From contig NZ_JATACI010000002.1 of the NCBI RefSeq assembly GCF_037892195.1, positions 2,356,001 to 2,420,000 of the forward strand: DNA of 64,000 bases, in the 5' to 3' direction. The notes under the pieces were generated by a model. That model saw nothing but the letters and a program-made list of their open reading frames with translations. It was not told the origin of the DNA and did not search any database. This document shows positions 32,140-41,879 of the stretch, in pieces. Position 1 is the stretch's first letter; the number at the start of each line of letters is the position of its first letter. Made by a program: the position numbers and the translations under genes. This DNA is from Yoonia sp. GPGPB17. Lineage in GTDB: Bacteria > Pseudomonadota > Alphaproteobacteria > Rhodobacterales > Rhodobacteraceae.

Positions 32140-34265
32140 CGCCAGAACCTTCCCCAACTGCCTCGCAGGTCATTGTCATGATAGCTGCGCACGGTTTCAT
32201 AGAGCCGTCCATCAACGTTTAGACGCGCGCCACCATCGCGGGTCAATGGCCGCAGTACCACTTGTTCGACGCGCCGCGACGGAGTGCCTAGGAAATGTTC
32301 CATCGGGATAGAAAAGCGTATCCCTTTGTCGAATGATCCCTCACCGAAATCATCAAAGGAAACATCGGTGAAAGTCGCAAAGGCACCCACGCGCCATCCG
32401 TTGTCAAACTCCCGATCTAGCGCGAGTGTTGCGCCATAGTCCCCGGCCAAATATCGGCCAACATCAATCTGGGCATGCAGATTGTTCTCAAACGTATAGT
32501 AGGCCGAGGCATGTCCGGTGACGACATCATAATCCTGAAAGCCAAAGAGCTGATCAAAATCCCGCTGCTTGACGTAGTTCAGCTCCAGCCCAACACCTAA
32601 CCTGCTGTCGACGGGTTTCCACAGCACCTCTGCCGACAATCCGCCAAACATAGGTTCTAGATAGCCAGCGGAGACCCGCCCATAATAATCGGGGGCCAGA
32701 TTGAAATGATACGCCCCTGTCAGTTGCGTCAACGCAGGTTGACCTTCTTGCGCGTAAAGCGCGCCATTGGTGCGGACGGGTTCAATCACAGAGTCAGACC
32801 CCTGCCCATCGCCTATGGTGCCAACAAGAGGTTGGCGCAGCTTGCCTGCCAGCGTCAGACCGGGGCCAATGACATAGCGCCCCGAAAGCTCAAGCCCGAT
32901 ATCGGCACGAATTGGGCTGTCAGGGTCAAAATATGATGTTGTGATGTAAGGGCCAAAGCGCCACCGGAACTGGGGATAAAGCGCCTCATTTTGTACCGTA
33001 CCACGGCCGATTCCGGCAGCGTCGGTGATCTTAGCCCTGGCGTAGGACTTCCACGCATTGTCCGGTTCAAACTCCAATACTTCCACATCTGTACGTGTGA
33101 TATGCACCGCAGATGTGCGGATACCACGCACAACAGGGACAATGACGAATGTCTCGACTGATGCCGGCATCACCTTGGTTAGAATGCGTGCCGTGCGCCC
33201 CACCGCCTCGGCCCCTGCGATGTAAGTGTTGTTGCGGATTTGAACTGTGGCGAGGGTCGGTGCAACAGTCATGGCCTCCAGCGTCATCCCCTCAAAGGCG
33301 AGCAGGCGATCAACGTTGCTGCGCAGGATATCGAGGCCGTCAGGTTGCTGTGTCCATGCGAGTGATCGGGTCTCTTCGGGCGGGCGGGTCACCACAGGTG
33401 TCGGGCGTTGCCCAGTACTGCCGTTGACCAAGGGCCTTTTGGGGTTCAGACCAAAAGTCAGACCAACCGCCAATTCAGAGCCATAAAGATAATGGGCCTG
33501 TACGGCGGTCGTTTCATTGAACGCATAAGACAGCCCAAAGTTAAGCGCAGATGCGCGATCAAACAGGTCGCGCTGGGCATTGCGTTCGGGGGCATAGTCG
33601 TCAGACGAATACTCAGCGATCAGGCTTAGGCTATCGGTGGTCTGCCACCGCAACCCGCCGAAAAGGGCCGCATCACCGCGAAACCAACGGGCGCTTTCCA
33701 CCTGTCCGCCTGTCCCTGAAAACCCCGTTGGGCGGGTTTCAAAACGGTCGTTGATAGCACCCAAAGGGTTGGTGAAACCGTTATAAGACCCTAGTAAGCC
33801 CCATCCGATACCGCCTGACACTTCGACCGTAGGTGTTACCTGCTTGGTGGCCACAATGTACTCAGACGAATAGACACCTGTGCCGATGAAATCCCGCAAC
33901 CCCACAGCGACACTGGGCCTGACGTGCCCTTCATCTACCAGCCGATACCGCAGATCAAAGGAACGATCAAAAAGACCGTCGCCCCCAACATCGGGGGCGT
34001 TCTCGATGTTGGTATATCGAAAACTGCCCGACAGGCGGGGCGTGATCTGAAAGCTTAGGGTTGTGCGGGTCGTTCCGGCAAAATGGCTCAGCGTTGCGGC
34101 CAGTTCAGCATCATCTCCACTGCGCGCCGTTGGCATATCGATCAGTCCGGGCGCGCCAAACATGTTGTAGTGATAGGTTGGAGCGTCTGTCTGACCTTCA
34201 GCATATAGCGGGTTTCCCATCACACCTAACGTGACACAACAGGCCCATAGCGGGCGGCAGCGCAT
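32136..34265 (-). CDS. yjbH: YjbH-family outer-membrane protein (GfcD-like)
   Basis: A 709-residue protein with a signal peptide (MRCRPLWACCVTLGVMGNPLYA), followed at once by the family signature TYHYNMFGAPGLIDMPTARSGDDAELAATLSHFA. The repeated alternating strands through the rest (for example SSDDYAPERNAQRDLFDRA and SAYYTFENNLHAQIDVGRYLAGDYG) predict an outer-membrane beta-barrel. GfcD/YjbH is thought to form a second outer-membrane pore in group-4 capsule and Yjb exopolysaccharide export. The ATG at 34265 starts the signal peptide; the longer ORF to 34448 would place 60 non-secretory residues before it. It is the first gene of the minus-strand export operon. Confidence 0.9.
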   Translation of the reverse strand: MRCRPLWACCVTLGVMGNPLYAEGQTDAPTYHYNMFGAPGLIDMPTARSGDDAELAATLSHFAGTTRTTLSFQITPRLSGSFRYTNIENAPDVGGDGLFDRSFDLRYRLVDEGHVRPSVAVGLRDFIGTGVYSSEYIVATKQVTPTVEVSGGIGWGLLGSYNGFTNPLGAINDRFETRPTGFSGTGGQVESARWFRGDAALFGGLRWQTTDSLSLIAEYSSDDYAPERNAQRDLFDRASALNFGLSYAFNETTAVQAHYLYGSELAVGLTFGLNPKRPLVNGSTGQRPTPVVTRPPEETRSLAWTQQPDGLDILRSNVDRLLAFEGMTLEAMTVAPTLATVQIRNNTYIAGAEAVGRTARILTKVMPASVETFVIVPVVRGIRTSAVHITRTDVEVLEFEPDNAWKSYARAKITDAAGIGRGTVQNEALYPQFRWRFGPYITTSYFDPDSPIRADIGLELSGRYVIGPGLTLAGKLRQPLVGTIGDGQGSDSVIEPVRTNGALYAQEGQPALTQLTGAYHFNLAPDYYGRVSAGYLEPMFGGLSAEVLWKPVDSRLGVGLELNYVKQRDFDQLFGFQDYDVVTGHASAYYTFENNLHAQIDVGRYLAGDYGATLALDREFDNGWRVGAFATFTDVSFDDFGEGSFDKGIRFSIPMEHFLGTPSRRVEQVVLRPLTRDGGARLNVDGRLYETVRSYHDNDLRGSWGRFWR

Positions 34266-34421
34266 TTTCTGGCATAGGCGTATCAGATATGTTCGCAACT
34301 GCTTCTCCGGCCGGTGAAGAGAAATGGGTATCTTTGGGTATGTCGCATGACAAGGGCACGACAGGTATCTGTAACGAGGGTGGAACTGTTCTTGGTTAAG
34401 ATTTAGACAACAACCATGAAA

Positions 34422-34442
34422 GAAGTTACCTGAAGGTACTTC
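34422..34442. promoter_or_regulatory. Imperfect inverted repeat in the divergent yjbH/phosphatase promoter region
   Basis: GAAGTTACC (34422-34430) faces GGTACTTC (34435-34442) across a short centre, forming a near-perfect dyad with one bulge, about 37 bases before the phosphatase ATG. The roughly 210-base gap between the two divergent EPS operons would be expected to hold their promoters. The dyad is a candidate operator, possibly for the MarR-type EPS regulator at 37824. Confidence 0.4.
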
Positions 34443-34478
34443 AACCATAATCAGACACCCATAGCAGGAGAATCGCTG

Positions 34479-35259
34479 ATGCGGCAGTTGTTACCACGGT
34501 TCCTGCGCAAACTTGGGGGGCATATGGGGCTTAGCTCGGAAAACCGCCAATATCATCAAGCCCGATGAGCCGTTTTATGCAATCGGCGATGTCCATGGCT
34601 GTTTGCATCTTTTGGACGCACTGGTTTCCACGATAGATCCAGACAAGAATCAACAGCTTGTCTTTTTGGGCGATTATGTCGACCGCGGACCGGATTCGGC
34701 CGGTACACTTCGACGGCTCTTCGAAATGAGTGCTGAGCATCCGGGCCGGGTAGTGTGTTTGATGGGGAACCATGAACGGATGATGCTGGATTTTATCGAT
34801 GACCCATTGGGGCGCGGCAACATCTGGTTGCGCAATGGGGGTGTGACAACCATGAGCAGTTACGGCATTGAGGGTCTGTCTGCGCAGTCTGCGTCGGACG
34901 ATGCCATGGACGCGTCGCGTGAGCTGGAACGCGTCTTGGACCCTGAAGTGGCTGCATGGTTGCGTCATCTGCCATTATTCTGGAACAGCGGAAACCTGTG
35001 GTGCGTACATGCCGCAATGAACCCGGCCAAAGCACCGACAGACCAGTCCACAAAGACGATGCTATGGGGCCATGCCGATTTTTTAAAGATGCCGCGACAT
35101 GACAACTTGTGCGTTGTGCATGGGCATACGACGGTCAGTACGCCAACAAATTACAACAATCGCATTGCAGTAGATACCGGCGCACACAGAACCGGATGCC
35201 TCACAGCGGCCTATATCGCAAAGGATACCTGCCGCTTTATCCATTCTCCGCCGAATTAG
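34479..35259 (+). CDS. PPP-family serine/threonine-type metallophosphatase, frameshift near the start
   Basis: The catalytic core is intact: AIGDVHGC, LGDYVDRGPDS, MGNHERMML and VVHGHTTV, the four PPP metal and active-site motifs, in a protein of about 259 residues. The likely start ATG at 34479 (MRQLLPRFLRKLGGH) has AGGAG 8 bases before it but is in a different frame. A frame change near the G6 run 34515-34520 joins it to GLARKTANIIKPDEP. A TTG at 34513 in the main frame is an alternative start. The gene directly precedes the tyrosine autokinase, where E. coli has a low-molecular-weight tyrosine phosphatase (Wzb/Etp). A role in dephosphorylating the kinase is an inference. Confidence 0.82.
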
Positions 35260-35360
35260 CACCATCACGCATGCTTAGGTTGCAATACAGATTTTTGCCA
35301 AATATTAACCTTAATGAATGATGCCGGTGTAGCGCTCGTTTGCTCTGACCGTTCTTCGTC

Positions 35361-37532
35361 ATGCGCGACGTTTTGAATGCTATGCCAGCCACAAGGTTCG
35401 ATATGACACGCCATCCCCACGATCTGACCAAAGGCGCGCAAGCTGTTGTGTCAAAACCCCAGGACGAAATCGATCTTGGTGCCCTGATCAGCACCCTGTG
35501 GCGCGGCAAACTTTGGGTTATCATATGTGCCACGATCGCGCTTTTCGCGGGTGGATATTATGCGTTTGGAGTGGCGACGCCTGTTTACACGACGACTTCT
35601 TCTGTCGCTTTGGAAAGCCGCCAAGAACAGATTGTCGATATTGAAAGCGTCATGTCCGGGCTGTCAGGCGATCAGATCACCATCAATACAGAGGTCGAGG
35701 TACTGCGATCACGCCGTCTAATTGGCAAACTCGTTGATGATCTGGACCTTGTCGCAGATCCTGAATTCAATTCCTTACTGACCGAAGAAGCATGGTTCTC
35801 TTTGGGCGCTATTGCCGATGCGGTGCGCGAAAACATCTTTGGGCAAACCATACAAAATGCGCCTCAATCGAATGAGGCGATACGCGACGCGGTCGTGAAT
35901 GCGGTGCTTGATCAGATCTCTGTATCGAATGTGCGCCAAAGCTATGTCTTCAACATTTCTGTGGTCACCGAAGACCCCGCAAAATCAGCCCAAATGGCAA
36001 ACCGGCTTGCAGAGCTTTATGTCGAAGATCAGATTGTCCTGAAATTTGAAAAGACGGCCGAAGCGACCGAATGGTTGACCGCGCGTGTTGCAGAGCTTCA
36101 GATCGAGTTGGAGGCCAGCGAGAACCAACTGAAGGAATTCAGCAGCAACACCGATCTGGTCAGCCCGGAGGGTCTGATCGGCCTGAACCGCCAGCTGAAA
36201 GAGTTGCGCGAACGGCAAGCAGATATTGACGCCGAGGTTGCAACAAACACCAATCGCGTGGCCGTATTGAACGCTGCATTGAACACCGGCGATCCTGTCC
36301 GTATGGCCGATGCCGCCAATGACCCGATACTGCGTCAGCTTGCCATGGCAGGTGATGCATACACAATGCAGGATCAGTTTCAGGCCCGTTTTAGCACCGT
36401 TCTTTCGCGCGCAGAGATGGAGCGTGAAAGGTCCACAACTCAGCTAGATACCGTTGCATCGTCGATTGCTGAGATGACCCAGAGCATTGCAACGCAATCG
36501 ACTGAACTGGTTGCCCTGCAACAGCTACAGCGTGAGACCGAAGCAAGCCGCTTGATCTATGAGTTTTTCTTGGCGCGATTGAAAGAGACATCGGTACAAC
36601 AGGGCCTGCAACAGGCGGAAAGTCGCATCTTATCTTACGCGGTTCTGCCCATCGAACCGTCAGCACCACGAAAACCTATTGTCTTGGCGCTTTCAGTCAT
36701 TCTGGGGCTGATCGCAGGTGCAGGATTGGTGCTTTTGCGTGAAATGGCGCAAAACACATTTCGCACTGCCGAAGATCTTGAAGCAAAGACCGGTTTTGCC
36801 GTTGTTGGTCAAATACCCTTGGTGCCTGCACGCAGCCGCAAGAAGGTGCTGCGATACCTGCAGGACAAACCAAACTCGAGCGTGGCCGAAGCAATACGCA
36901 ATCTGCGCACTTCGCTTTTGCTGGCAAATCTGGACAACCCACCAAAAGTGATCATGTCAACATCATCGGTCCCGGGTGAAGGCAAAACCACACAATCGAT
37001 AGCCCTGGCCCTTAATCTGGTTGGGCTGGGCAAGAAGGTTCTGTTGATCGAGGGCGATATCCGTCGCCGCGTCATGAGCTCATATTTCGACGTACCCGAA
37101 AAACGCGGCTTCCTAAGTGTGATGCTCGGTGAGGTCCCGCTTGACGAAGCAATCACACAACTGCCGGGGATGAACTTTGATGTATTGTTTGGGGAAAAAT
37201 CGCAGACGAACGCCGCCGATATCTTTTCCTCTGACCGGTTTGGCGCGTTTTTGGCCGATCTTCGGGATAGATACGACTATATCATTATCGACACACCACC
37301 GGTTCTGGCCGTCGCTGACGCACGGATAATCGGGCGCTGGGTTGACACCACACTCTATACGGTACGCTGGGATCATACGACACAAAGGCAAGTTCTTGAT
37401 GGTCTGAAATCCTTTGAGCAAGTCAGCGTCAAGGTCGCTGGCTTGGTCCTGGGGCAGATCTCGCCCAAGGGCATGAAACGTTATGGATATGGCGACAGCT
37501 ACGGCGCGTATCAGACATATTATGACACCTAA
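35361..37532 (+). CDS. wzc: Polysaccharide co-polymerase / tyrosine autokinase (Wzc type)
   Basis: A 723-residue bacterial tyrosine kinase fused to a Wzz-type co-polymerase. Order: N-terminal cytoplasmic part (EIDLGALISTLWRGKL), a first membrane segment, a long periplasmic coiled-coil region (about residues 85-430), a second segment (LALSVILGLIAGAGLVL), then the kinase with Walker A SSVPGEGKTT (about 534-543), Walker A' VLLIEGDIRRR, Walker B YIIIDTPPVLAVADAR and a tyrosine-rich tail (RYGYGDSYGAYQTYYDT). Walker A' has Glu where Asp is usual. Wzc controls polymer length and export by cycles of autophosphorylation. A start at 35403 (AAGG 6 bases upstream) is possible. Confidence 0.92.
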   Translation: MRDVLNAMPATRFDMTRHPHDLTKGAQAVVSKPQDEIDLGALISTLWRGKLWVIICATIALFAGGYYAFGVATPVYTTTSSVALESRQEQIVDIESVMSGLSGDQITINTEVEVLRSRRLIGKLVDDLDLVADPEFNSLLTEEAWFSLGAIADAVRENIFGQTIQNAPQSNEAIRDAVVNAVLDQISVSNVRQSYVFNISVVTEDPAKSAQMANRLAELYVEDQIVLKFEKTAEATEWLTARVAELQIELEASENQLKEFSSNTDLVSPEGLIGLNRQLKELRERQADIDAEVATNTNRVAVLNAALNTGDPVRMADAANDPILRQLAMAGDAYTMQDQFQARFSTVLSRAEMERERSTTQLDTVASSIAEMTQSIATQSTELVALQQLQRETEASRLIYEFFLARLKETSVQQGLQQAESRILSYAVLPIEPSAPRKPIVLALSVILGLIAGAGLVLLREMAQNTFRTAEDLEAKTGFAVVGQIPLVPARSRKKVLRYLQDKPNSSVAEAIRNLRTSLLLANLDNPPKVIMSTSSVPGEGKTTQSIALALNLVGLGKKVLLIEGDIRRRVMSSYFDVPEKRGFLSVMLGEVPLDEAITQLPGMNFDVLFGEKSQTNAADIFSSDRFGAFLADLRDRYDYIIIDTPPVLAVADARIIGRWVDTTLYTVRWDHTTQRQVLDGLKSFEQVSVKVAGLVLGQISPKGMKRYGYGDSYGAYQTYYDT

Positions 37533-37823
37533 AAACTGAGAGTATCTCGCGTGACCTCTGGCATCTTTCTTTTTTCATCTCCAACAAGATGCGTGTTGTC
37601 TAATGTGCGATTTTTAAGGCATGCAACGTCGGTTCAGACCCAAAGGGCATGATATCGAAAGGCGCAGTGGCCTGATGGTAAGCAGCCAACCCCCATACAA
37701 AACATGATTCATCATATATCAATCTTGTTCTGGCACTGAATTGCTGCAAGTGTTCAAGAATGAACGCAAGGAGAAAATGTGTGTCTTTCACAGATCACAG
37801 CCGCGACCTCTGGTGGTGTAGCC

Positions 37824-38186
37824 ATGGGTCGTTCTGAACAACATGTTCTCAGTGACCGGGCCGAAATCCGGTTTCGGGTCATGCAAGCTTTGCAGGACAA
37901 TCCCAAAATGTCCCAACGCGCACTTTCGCGGAAGCTGGGCGTCAGCCTTGGTGGCGTGAATTACTGTATCAGGGCATTGATTGAGAAGGGAGCCATCAAG
38001 GTTGAGAACTTTCGCGCATCCAATAACAAGAAGGGCTATGCCTACATTCTGACACCGGAAGGGTTGACCCAGAAAGGGCGACTGACACGGCGTTTCCTGC
38101 AACGAAAGATCGCTGAATATGAAACCTTAAAGGCCGAGATCAGCCGCCTCGAAGATGAGCTGCGAACAGAAGATCAAGATGGATAA
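37824..38186 (+). CDS. MarR-family EPS-associated transcriptional regulator
   Basis: A 120-residue winged HTH protein. The helix-turn-helix is SQRALSRKLGVSLGGVNYCIRALIEKGAIKVENFR, a close match to the EPS-associated MarR family (TIGR04176), followed by KKGYAYILTPEGLTQKGRLTRRFLQRKIAEYE and a C-terminal coiled coil. The ATG at 37824 gives the family's normal length; an in-frame GTG at 37779 behind AAGGAG would add 15 residues. An overlapping 14-codon ORF (ATG 37777 to stop 37821) ends 2 bases before this ATG and may couple its translation. It lies between the wzc operon and the sugar-nucleotide genes and probably tunes EPS expression. Confidence 0.82.
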   Translation: MGRSEQHVLSDRAEIRFRVMQALQDNPKMSQRALSRKLGVSLGGVNYCIRALIEKGAIKVENFRASNNKKGYAYILTPEGLTQKGRLTRRFLQRKIAEYETLKAEISRLEDELRTEDQDG

Positions 38187-38247
38187 CATAACAGGTGAGC
38201 ATGCTTGGCGTTTGAGTTGCGATGCAAGAGCTTTGGAGTGATCGGGT

Positions 38248-39390
38248 TTGAAGAACAGATATAAAGTCCTCTTGGTGTTTGGAACACGGCCTGAAGCCAT
38301 CAAAATGGCACCGCTGGTTGATGCTTTGGCACAAGACCCGCGCTTTGATGCAAAGGTTTGCGTCACAGCACAGCACCGTGAGATGCTCGATCAGGTGCTT
38401 GATCTCTTTCAGATCAAGCCGGATCATGATCTGGACATTATGAAGCCGGGCCAATCCCTGCACGAAGTTATGGCGCGGATCTTGCTTGGTCTTGCCCCTG
38501 TCCTTGAGGCTGAAAAACCTGACATGGTGCTGGTCCATGGGGATACGGCCACATCATTGGCAGCAACGCTGGCGGCCTATTATGCACATATTCCTGTCGG
38601 GCATGTTGAGGCGGGTTTGCGCACGGGGGATATGTACGCGCCCTGGCCGGAAGAGGGCAATCGCAGAGGCACCGGTGCACTGGCCAGCTTGCATTTTGCA
38701 CCAACACCACAAGCGCGCGATAATCTGCTGAAGGAAAACATTGATCCGCAGTCAATCATTGTGACGGGGAACACGGTGATTGATGCTCTGATCAGTGTGC
38801 GTGACCGGATTGATCGTGATGCTGACTTGCGTAGCGCGCTCGACACGCAATTCTCATACCTGGATACGTCCAAGAAACTGATCCTTGTGACGGGTCATCG
38901 GCGTGAAAGCTTTGGTGGCGGGTTCGACCGCATTTGCCAGGCGCTGAGCCAAATCGCGACAGAGCTTCCTGATGCGGAGATTGTCTATCCCGTGCATCTC
39001 AACCCGAATGTGCAGGGCCCGGTTGCACGGCTTTTGGGCGGCGTTAAGAATATCCATCTGATCGACCCTTTGGACTATCTGCCTTTCGTGTTTGTCATGT
39101 CGCGCGCGCATCTGATCCTGACAGATTCCGGCGGCATTCAGGAAGAGGCGCCGTCATTGGGCAAACCCGTCCTCGTCATGCGTGAGACCACCGAACGACC
39201 CGAGGCGATTACGGCGGGAACTGTGCGTCTGGTGGGCACGGATGTTGATCTGATTGTCAGCGAAGTTGTGAAACTGATGACCGATACATCTGCATATCAA
39301 GCCATGAGCCACGCACACAGCCCCTATGGTGATGGCAAAGCCTGCGGTCGTATTCTCAATATGCTGGCGGAAAGACAAAATGATGGATGA
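38248..39390 (+). CDS. wecB: UDP-N-acetylglucosamine 2-epimerase (non-hydrolysing)
   Basis: A 380-residue enzyme converting UDP-GlcNAc to UDP-ManNAc. Motifs: [17 protein letters not shown] at the N-terminus, [45 protein letters not shown], and the C-terminal [29 protein letters not shown]. It starts at TTG 38248 (no closer ATG fits the fold). The stop overlaps the start of wecC, so the two steps UDP-GlcNAc to UDP-ManNAc to UDP-ManNAc uronate are coupled. This gives the locus an N-acetylmannosaminuronate precursor for its polymer. Confidence 0.93.
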   Translation: MKNRYKVLLVFGTRPEAIKMAPLVDALAQDPRFDAKVCVTAQHREMLDQVLDLFQIKPDHDLDIMKPGQSLHEVMARILLGLAPVLEAEKPDMVLVHGDTATSLAATLAAYYAHIPVGHVEAGLRTGDMYAPWPEEGNRRGTGALASLHFAPTPQARDNLLKENIDPQSIIVTGNTVIDALISVRDRIDRDADLRSALDTQFSYLDTSKKLILVTGHRRESFGGGFDRICQALSQIATELPDAEIVYPVHLNPNVQGPVARLLGGVKNIHLIDPLDYLPFVFVMSRAHLILTDSGGIQEEAPSLGKPVLVMRETTERPEAITAGTVRLVGTDVDLIVSEVVKLMTDTSAYQAMSHAHSPYGDGKACGRILNMLAERQNDG

Positions 39391-40639
39391 ATTCAAGAAG
39401 GTTTCTGTGATTGGCCTTGGATACATTGGCCTACCCACAGCAGCCATGTTCGCGTCGCGCAAAATCGAAGTCGTGGGCGTTGATGTGAGTGCAGCTGTAG
39501 TCGATACGATCAACCGCGGCGAAATCCACATCGTGGAACCTGATCTTGATATGGTGGTCCATGCGGCGGTGAACGAAGGATATCTGCGGGCCACGACAAC
39601 CCCTGAACCTGCCGATGCGTTTCTGATTGCGGTGCCCACGCCCTTTACCGGCGACAATCACGACCCTGACCTGTCCTTTGTAAAAGCAGCGGCACAGGCC
39701 ATTGCACCGGTGCTGGCGCCGGGGTGCCTTGTGATCCTTGAATCCACCTGCCCTGTTGGCGCAACAGAGGCGGTATCGCAGTGGCTCGCTGAGGCCCGGC
39801 CGGATCTTAGTTTTCCGCAGAACGAAGGACCCGCGTCCGATATCCGGGTAGCCCATTGTCCAGAGCGTGTCTTGCCAGGCAGGGTAATGCAGGAACTGGT
39901 CAGCAATGACAGGATCATCGGCGGCATGACGGCCCGCTGCTCCGAGGCGGCAACCCAACTTTACAAGGCGTTTGTGACCGGCAAATGCGTTGTCTCTTCG
40001 GGGCCGCGCGCGGCCGAAATGGCGAAACTGACGGAAAACAGCTTTCGAGACGTCAACATCGCCTTTGCAAACGAACTGTCGATGATATGCGGCGCGCTTG
40101 ATATGGACGTGTGGGAGGTCATTGCGATGGCCAACCGACACCCCCGGGTCAATGTGCTGCAACCCGGGCCCGGCGTGGGTGGGCACTGCATTGCCGTTGA
40201 TCCGTGGTTTATCGTCGCCTCAGCACCTGAACACAGCCAACTGATCCGAGCGGCGCGCGGCGTGAACGACAGGAAGCCCGATTGGGTTCTTGATAGAGTA
40301 AAGGGGGCCGTCGGCACATATTTGACAGAAAACCCCGACAAGACCGCACGCGACGTGACGATCGCGCTCTATGGGCTGTCGTTCAAACCCGATATTGATG
40401 ATCTGCGCGAAAGCCCCGCCCTGGAAATCGCGATCCAGACGGCGGCGGTCCACCCTGGCACCGTAGTGATTGTTGAACCGCATATCACCACCCTGCCGGA
40501 TGGTTTGGCGACCGCGACCCTTGCAACGGAGACGCAAGTGAACGCCGATGTACATGTGATGCTGGTAGATCACCAGATATTCAAAGAGACGGCGCGCCCC
40601 GACGGCACAATTGTCGATACACGAGGTGTGTGGGATTGA
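39380..40639 (+). CDS. wecC: UDP-N-acetyl-D-mannosamine dehydrogenase
   Basis: A 419-residue UDP-sugar dehydrogenase: NAD-binding [15 protein letters not shown], the central [18 protein letters not shown] and the signature [20 protein letters not shown], whose cysteine is the catalytic nucleophile. The C-terminal UDP-binding domain has [20 protein letters not shown]. It oxidises UDP-ManNAc to UDP-ManNAcA with two NAD. The ATG at 39380 overlaps the last codons of wecB; the longer ORF start upstream lies inside wecB and is rejected. The following gene, wzy, begins 8 bases after the stop. Confidence 0.93.
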   Translation: MMDEFKKVSVIGLGYIGLPTAAMFASRKIEVVGVDVSAAVVDTINRGEIHIVEPDLDMVVHAAVNEGYLRATTTPEPADAFLIAVPTPFTGDNHDPDLSFVKAAAQAIAPVLAPGCLVILESTCPVGATEAVSQWLAEARPDLSFPQNEGPASDIRVAHCPERVLPGRVMQELVSNDRIIGGMTARCSEAATQLYKAFVTGKCVVSSGPRAAEMAKLTENSFRDVNIAFANELSMICGALDMDVWEVIAMANRHPRVNVLQPGPGVGGHCIAVDPWFIVASAPEHSQLIRAARGVNDRKPDWVLDRVKGAVGTYLTENPDKTARDVTIALYGLSFKPDIDDLRESPALEIAIQTAAVHPGTVVIVEPHITTLPDGLATATLATETQVNADVHVMLVDHQIFKETARPDGTIVDTRGVWD

Positions 40640-40646
40640 GGAACCA

Positions 40647-41879
40647 TTGATCGTTAACACAGCCCTTTGGTCTATTTTTGTCGGTTTTTTGGCCGTTGGT
40701 TTTTTGTGCGAATACAGGCTCAGAAGCCCGTTCCTGTTGGTTTGGCCAATGATCTTCGCTTTTGTAGGGCTGCCAATAGGTCTTGAGATTGCAGGGGTCA
40801 TTCCACCGCATGATCCAAGAACAATTTTTTATGGGCTAAGCATCGGCATTGTCTTCAGTGTTTGCTATTTGTCGGGCTTCTTAGTCATAACACATAATTA
40901 CGGCAGTCTCGTCAGCACGGCTATCTCCCCACCAGTTTTTCGCCATCGTGGTCAGTTCGCTCTGATCTGCTTTACGGCAATAGCGTTGATTGTGTTCTTG
41001 TTGTACATCAATGGGGTAACACTGCAGCTAATCTGGTTCTCAAATTGGCGTGACAAGTCAGAACTTGGCTTCGATAGCGTGTTGATCAGTTGGCTCGTCG
41101 CCGGTTTGGCTGGATGTCTTTTCTACGCGCTGGAGAAAAGATATCTTTTTGTTGCAATCTCGATCATTGGTGTTTCTTTGACAGTCTTGGTTTTCTACCG
41201 GACCAGAGGCATTGTCGCGAGCTACTTTGTAGCTGGTTGCATCTACTGGATAATCCACAAGAGAGGCTCATTTGTCCCGGTAGTCATCGTTGCTGGGATT
41301 GCTGCATTTGTGGCTGTTCTGGTGCGGTCGGTTCGTTTCATGGGCTCATTTTCAAATGTAACAGATTTATCGGACGTCCTGTTTATCTTTCAGCGCCATC
41401 TATCCGAAATATTCGTTTCGGGTGATTTATCCGTTTACCAGTACTATCTACAGATCATTGAGCAATGTGGGCAAACGCTAGACTGCTTCAACTTCACCTA
41501 TCTGACGTCGATCGCTGGCCGCCTCGGGTTAGGGGACACTACTTCTTCCAGAATTGAGTATGCGCTCTTTGATCAATTGGTTCAGGAGGGAGTGGGAGGC
41601 TCCATTCATCCGACGATATTTGGCACCATATTTGCCGATTTCGGTCTAGTTGCCGGTATGGTTTTCGTCTTACTTCTCGGCGGTGTACATGGCGTCTTGA
41701 AAATCCATGTGACCGGTCAGCGGATGCTGTTCCTGATAGGATTCCTTGGCAGCTACACTGTTTTCTTTGCTCGGGGCAGTATTTTTAATGGATTGGTAGC
41801 GCTCTTTGCAGGAATAGTCGTCTCGTTTGTTTTGGCATACATGCTGCGATTTAAAGTTGTGAAGTATCGCCGTGCTTAA
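40647..41879 (+). CDS. wzy: O-antigen/EPS repeat-unit polymerase (Wzy type)
   Basis: A very hydrophobic 410-residue protein with about 10-12 membrane segments and a large periplasmic loop (SDVLFIFQRHLSEIFVSGDLSVYQYYLQ through DTTSSRIEYALFDQLVQ), the layout of Wzy polymerases. Such proteins are poorly conserved, so the call rests on topology and on its place between wecC and the flippase. I use the TTG at 40647 with TGAGGAA just before it. The base composition is clearly more A/T-rich than neighbouring genes, as is common for wzy genes acquired by exchange. It would polymerise repeat units in the periplasm. Confidence 0.75.
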   Translation: MIVNTALWSIFVGFLAVGFLCEYRLRSPFLLVWPMIFAFVGLPIGLEIAGVIPPHDPRTIFYGLSIGIVFSVCYLSGFLVITHNYGSLVSTAISPPVFRHRGQFALICFTAIALIVFLLYINGVTLQLIWFSNWRDKSELGFDSVLISWLVAGLAGCLFYALEKRYLFVAISIIGVSLTVLVFYRTRGIVASYFVAGCIYWIIHKRGSFVPVVIVAGIAAFVAVLVRSVRFMGSFSNVTDLSDVLFIFQRHLSEIFVSGDLSVYQYYLQIIEQCGQTLDCFNFTYLTSIAGRLGLGDTTSSRIEYALFDQLVQEGVGGSIHPTIFGTIFADFGLVAGMVFVLLLGGVHGVLKIHVTGQRMLFLIGFLGSYTVFFARGSIFNGLVALFAGIVVSFVLAYMLRFKVVKYRRA

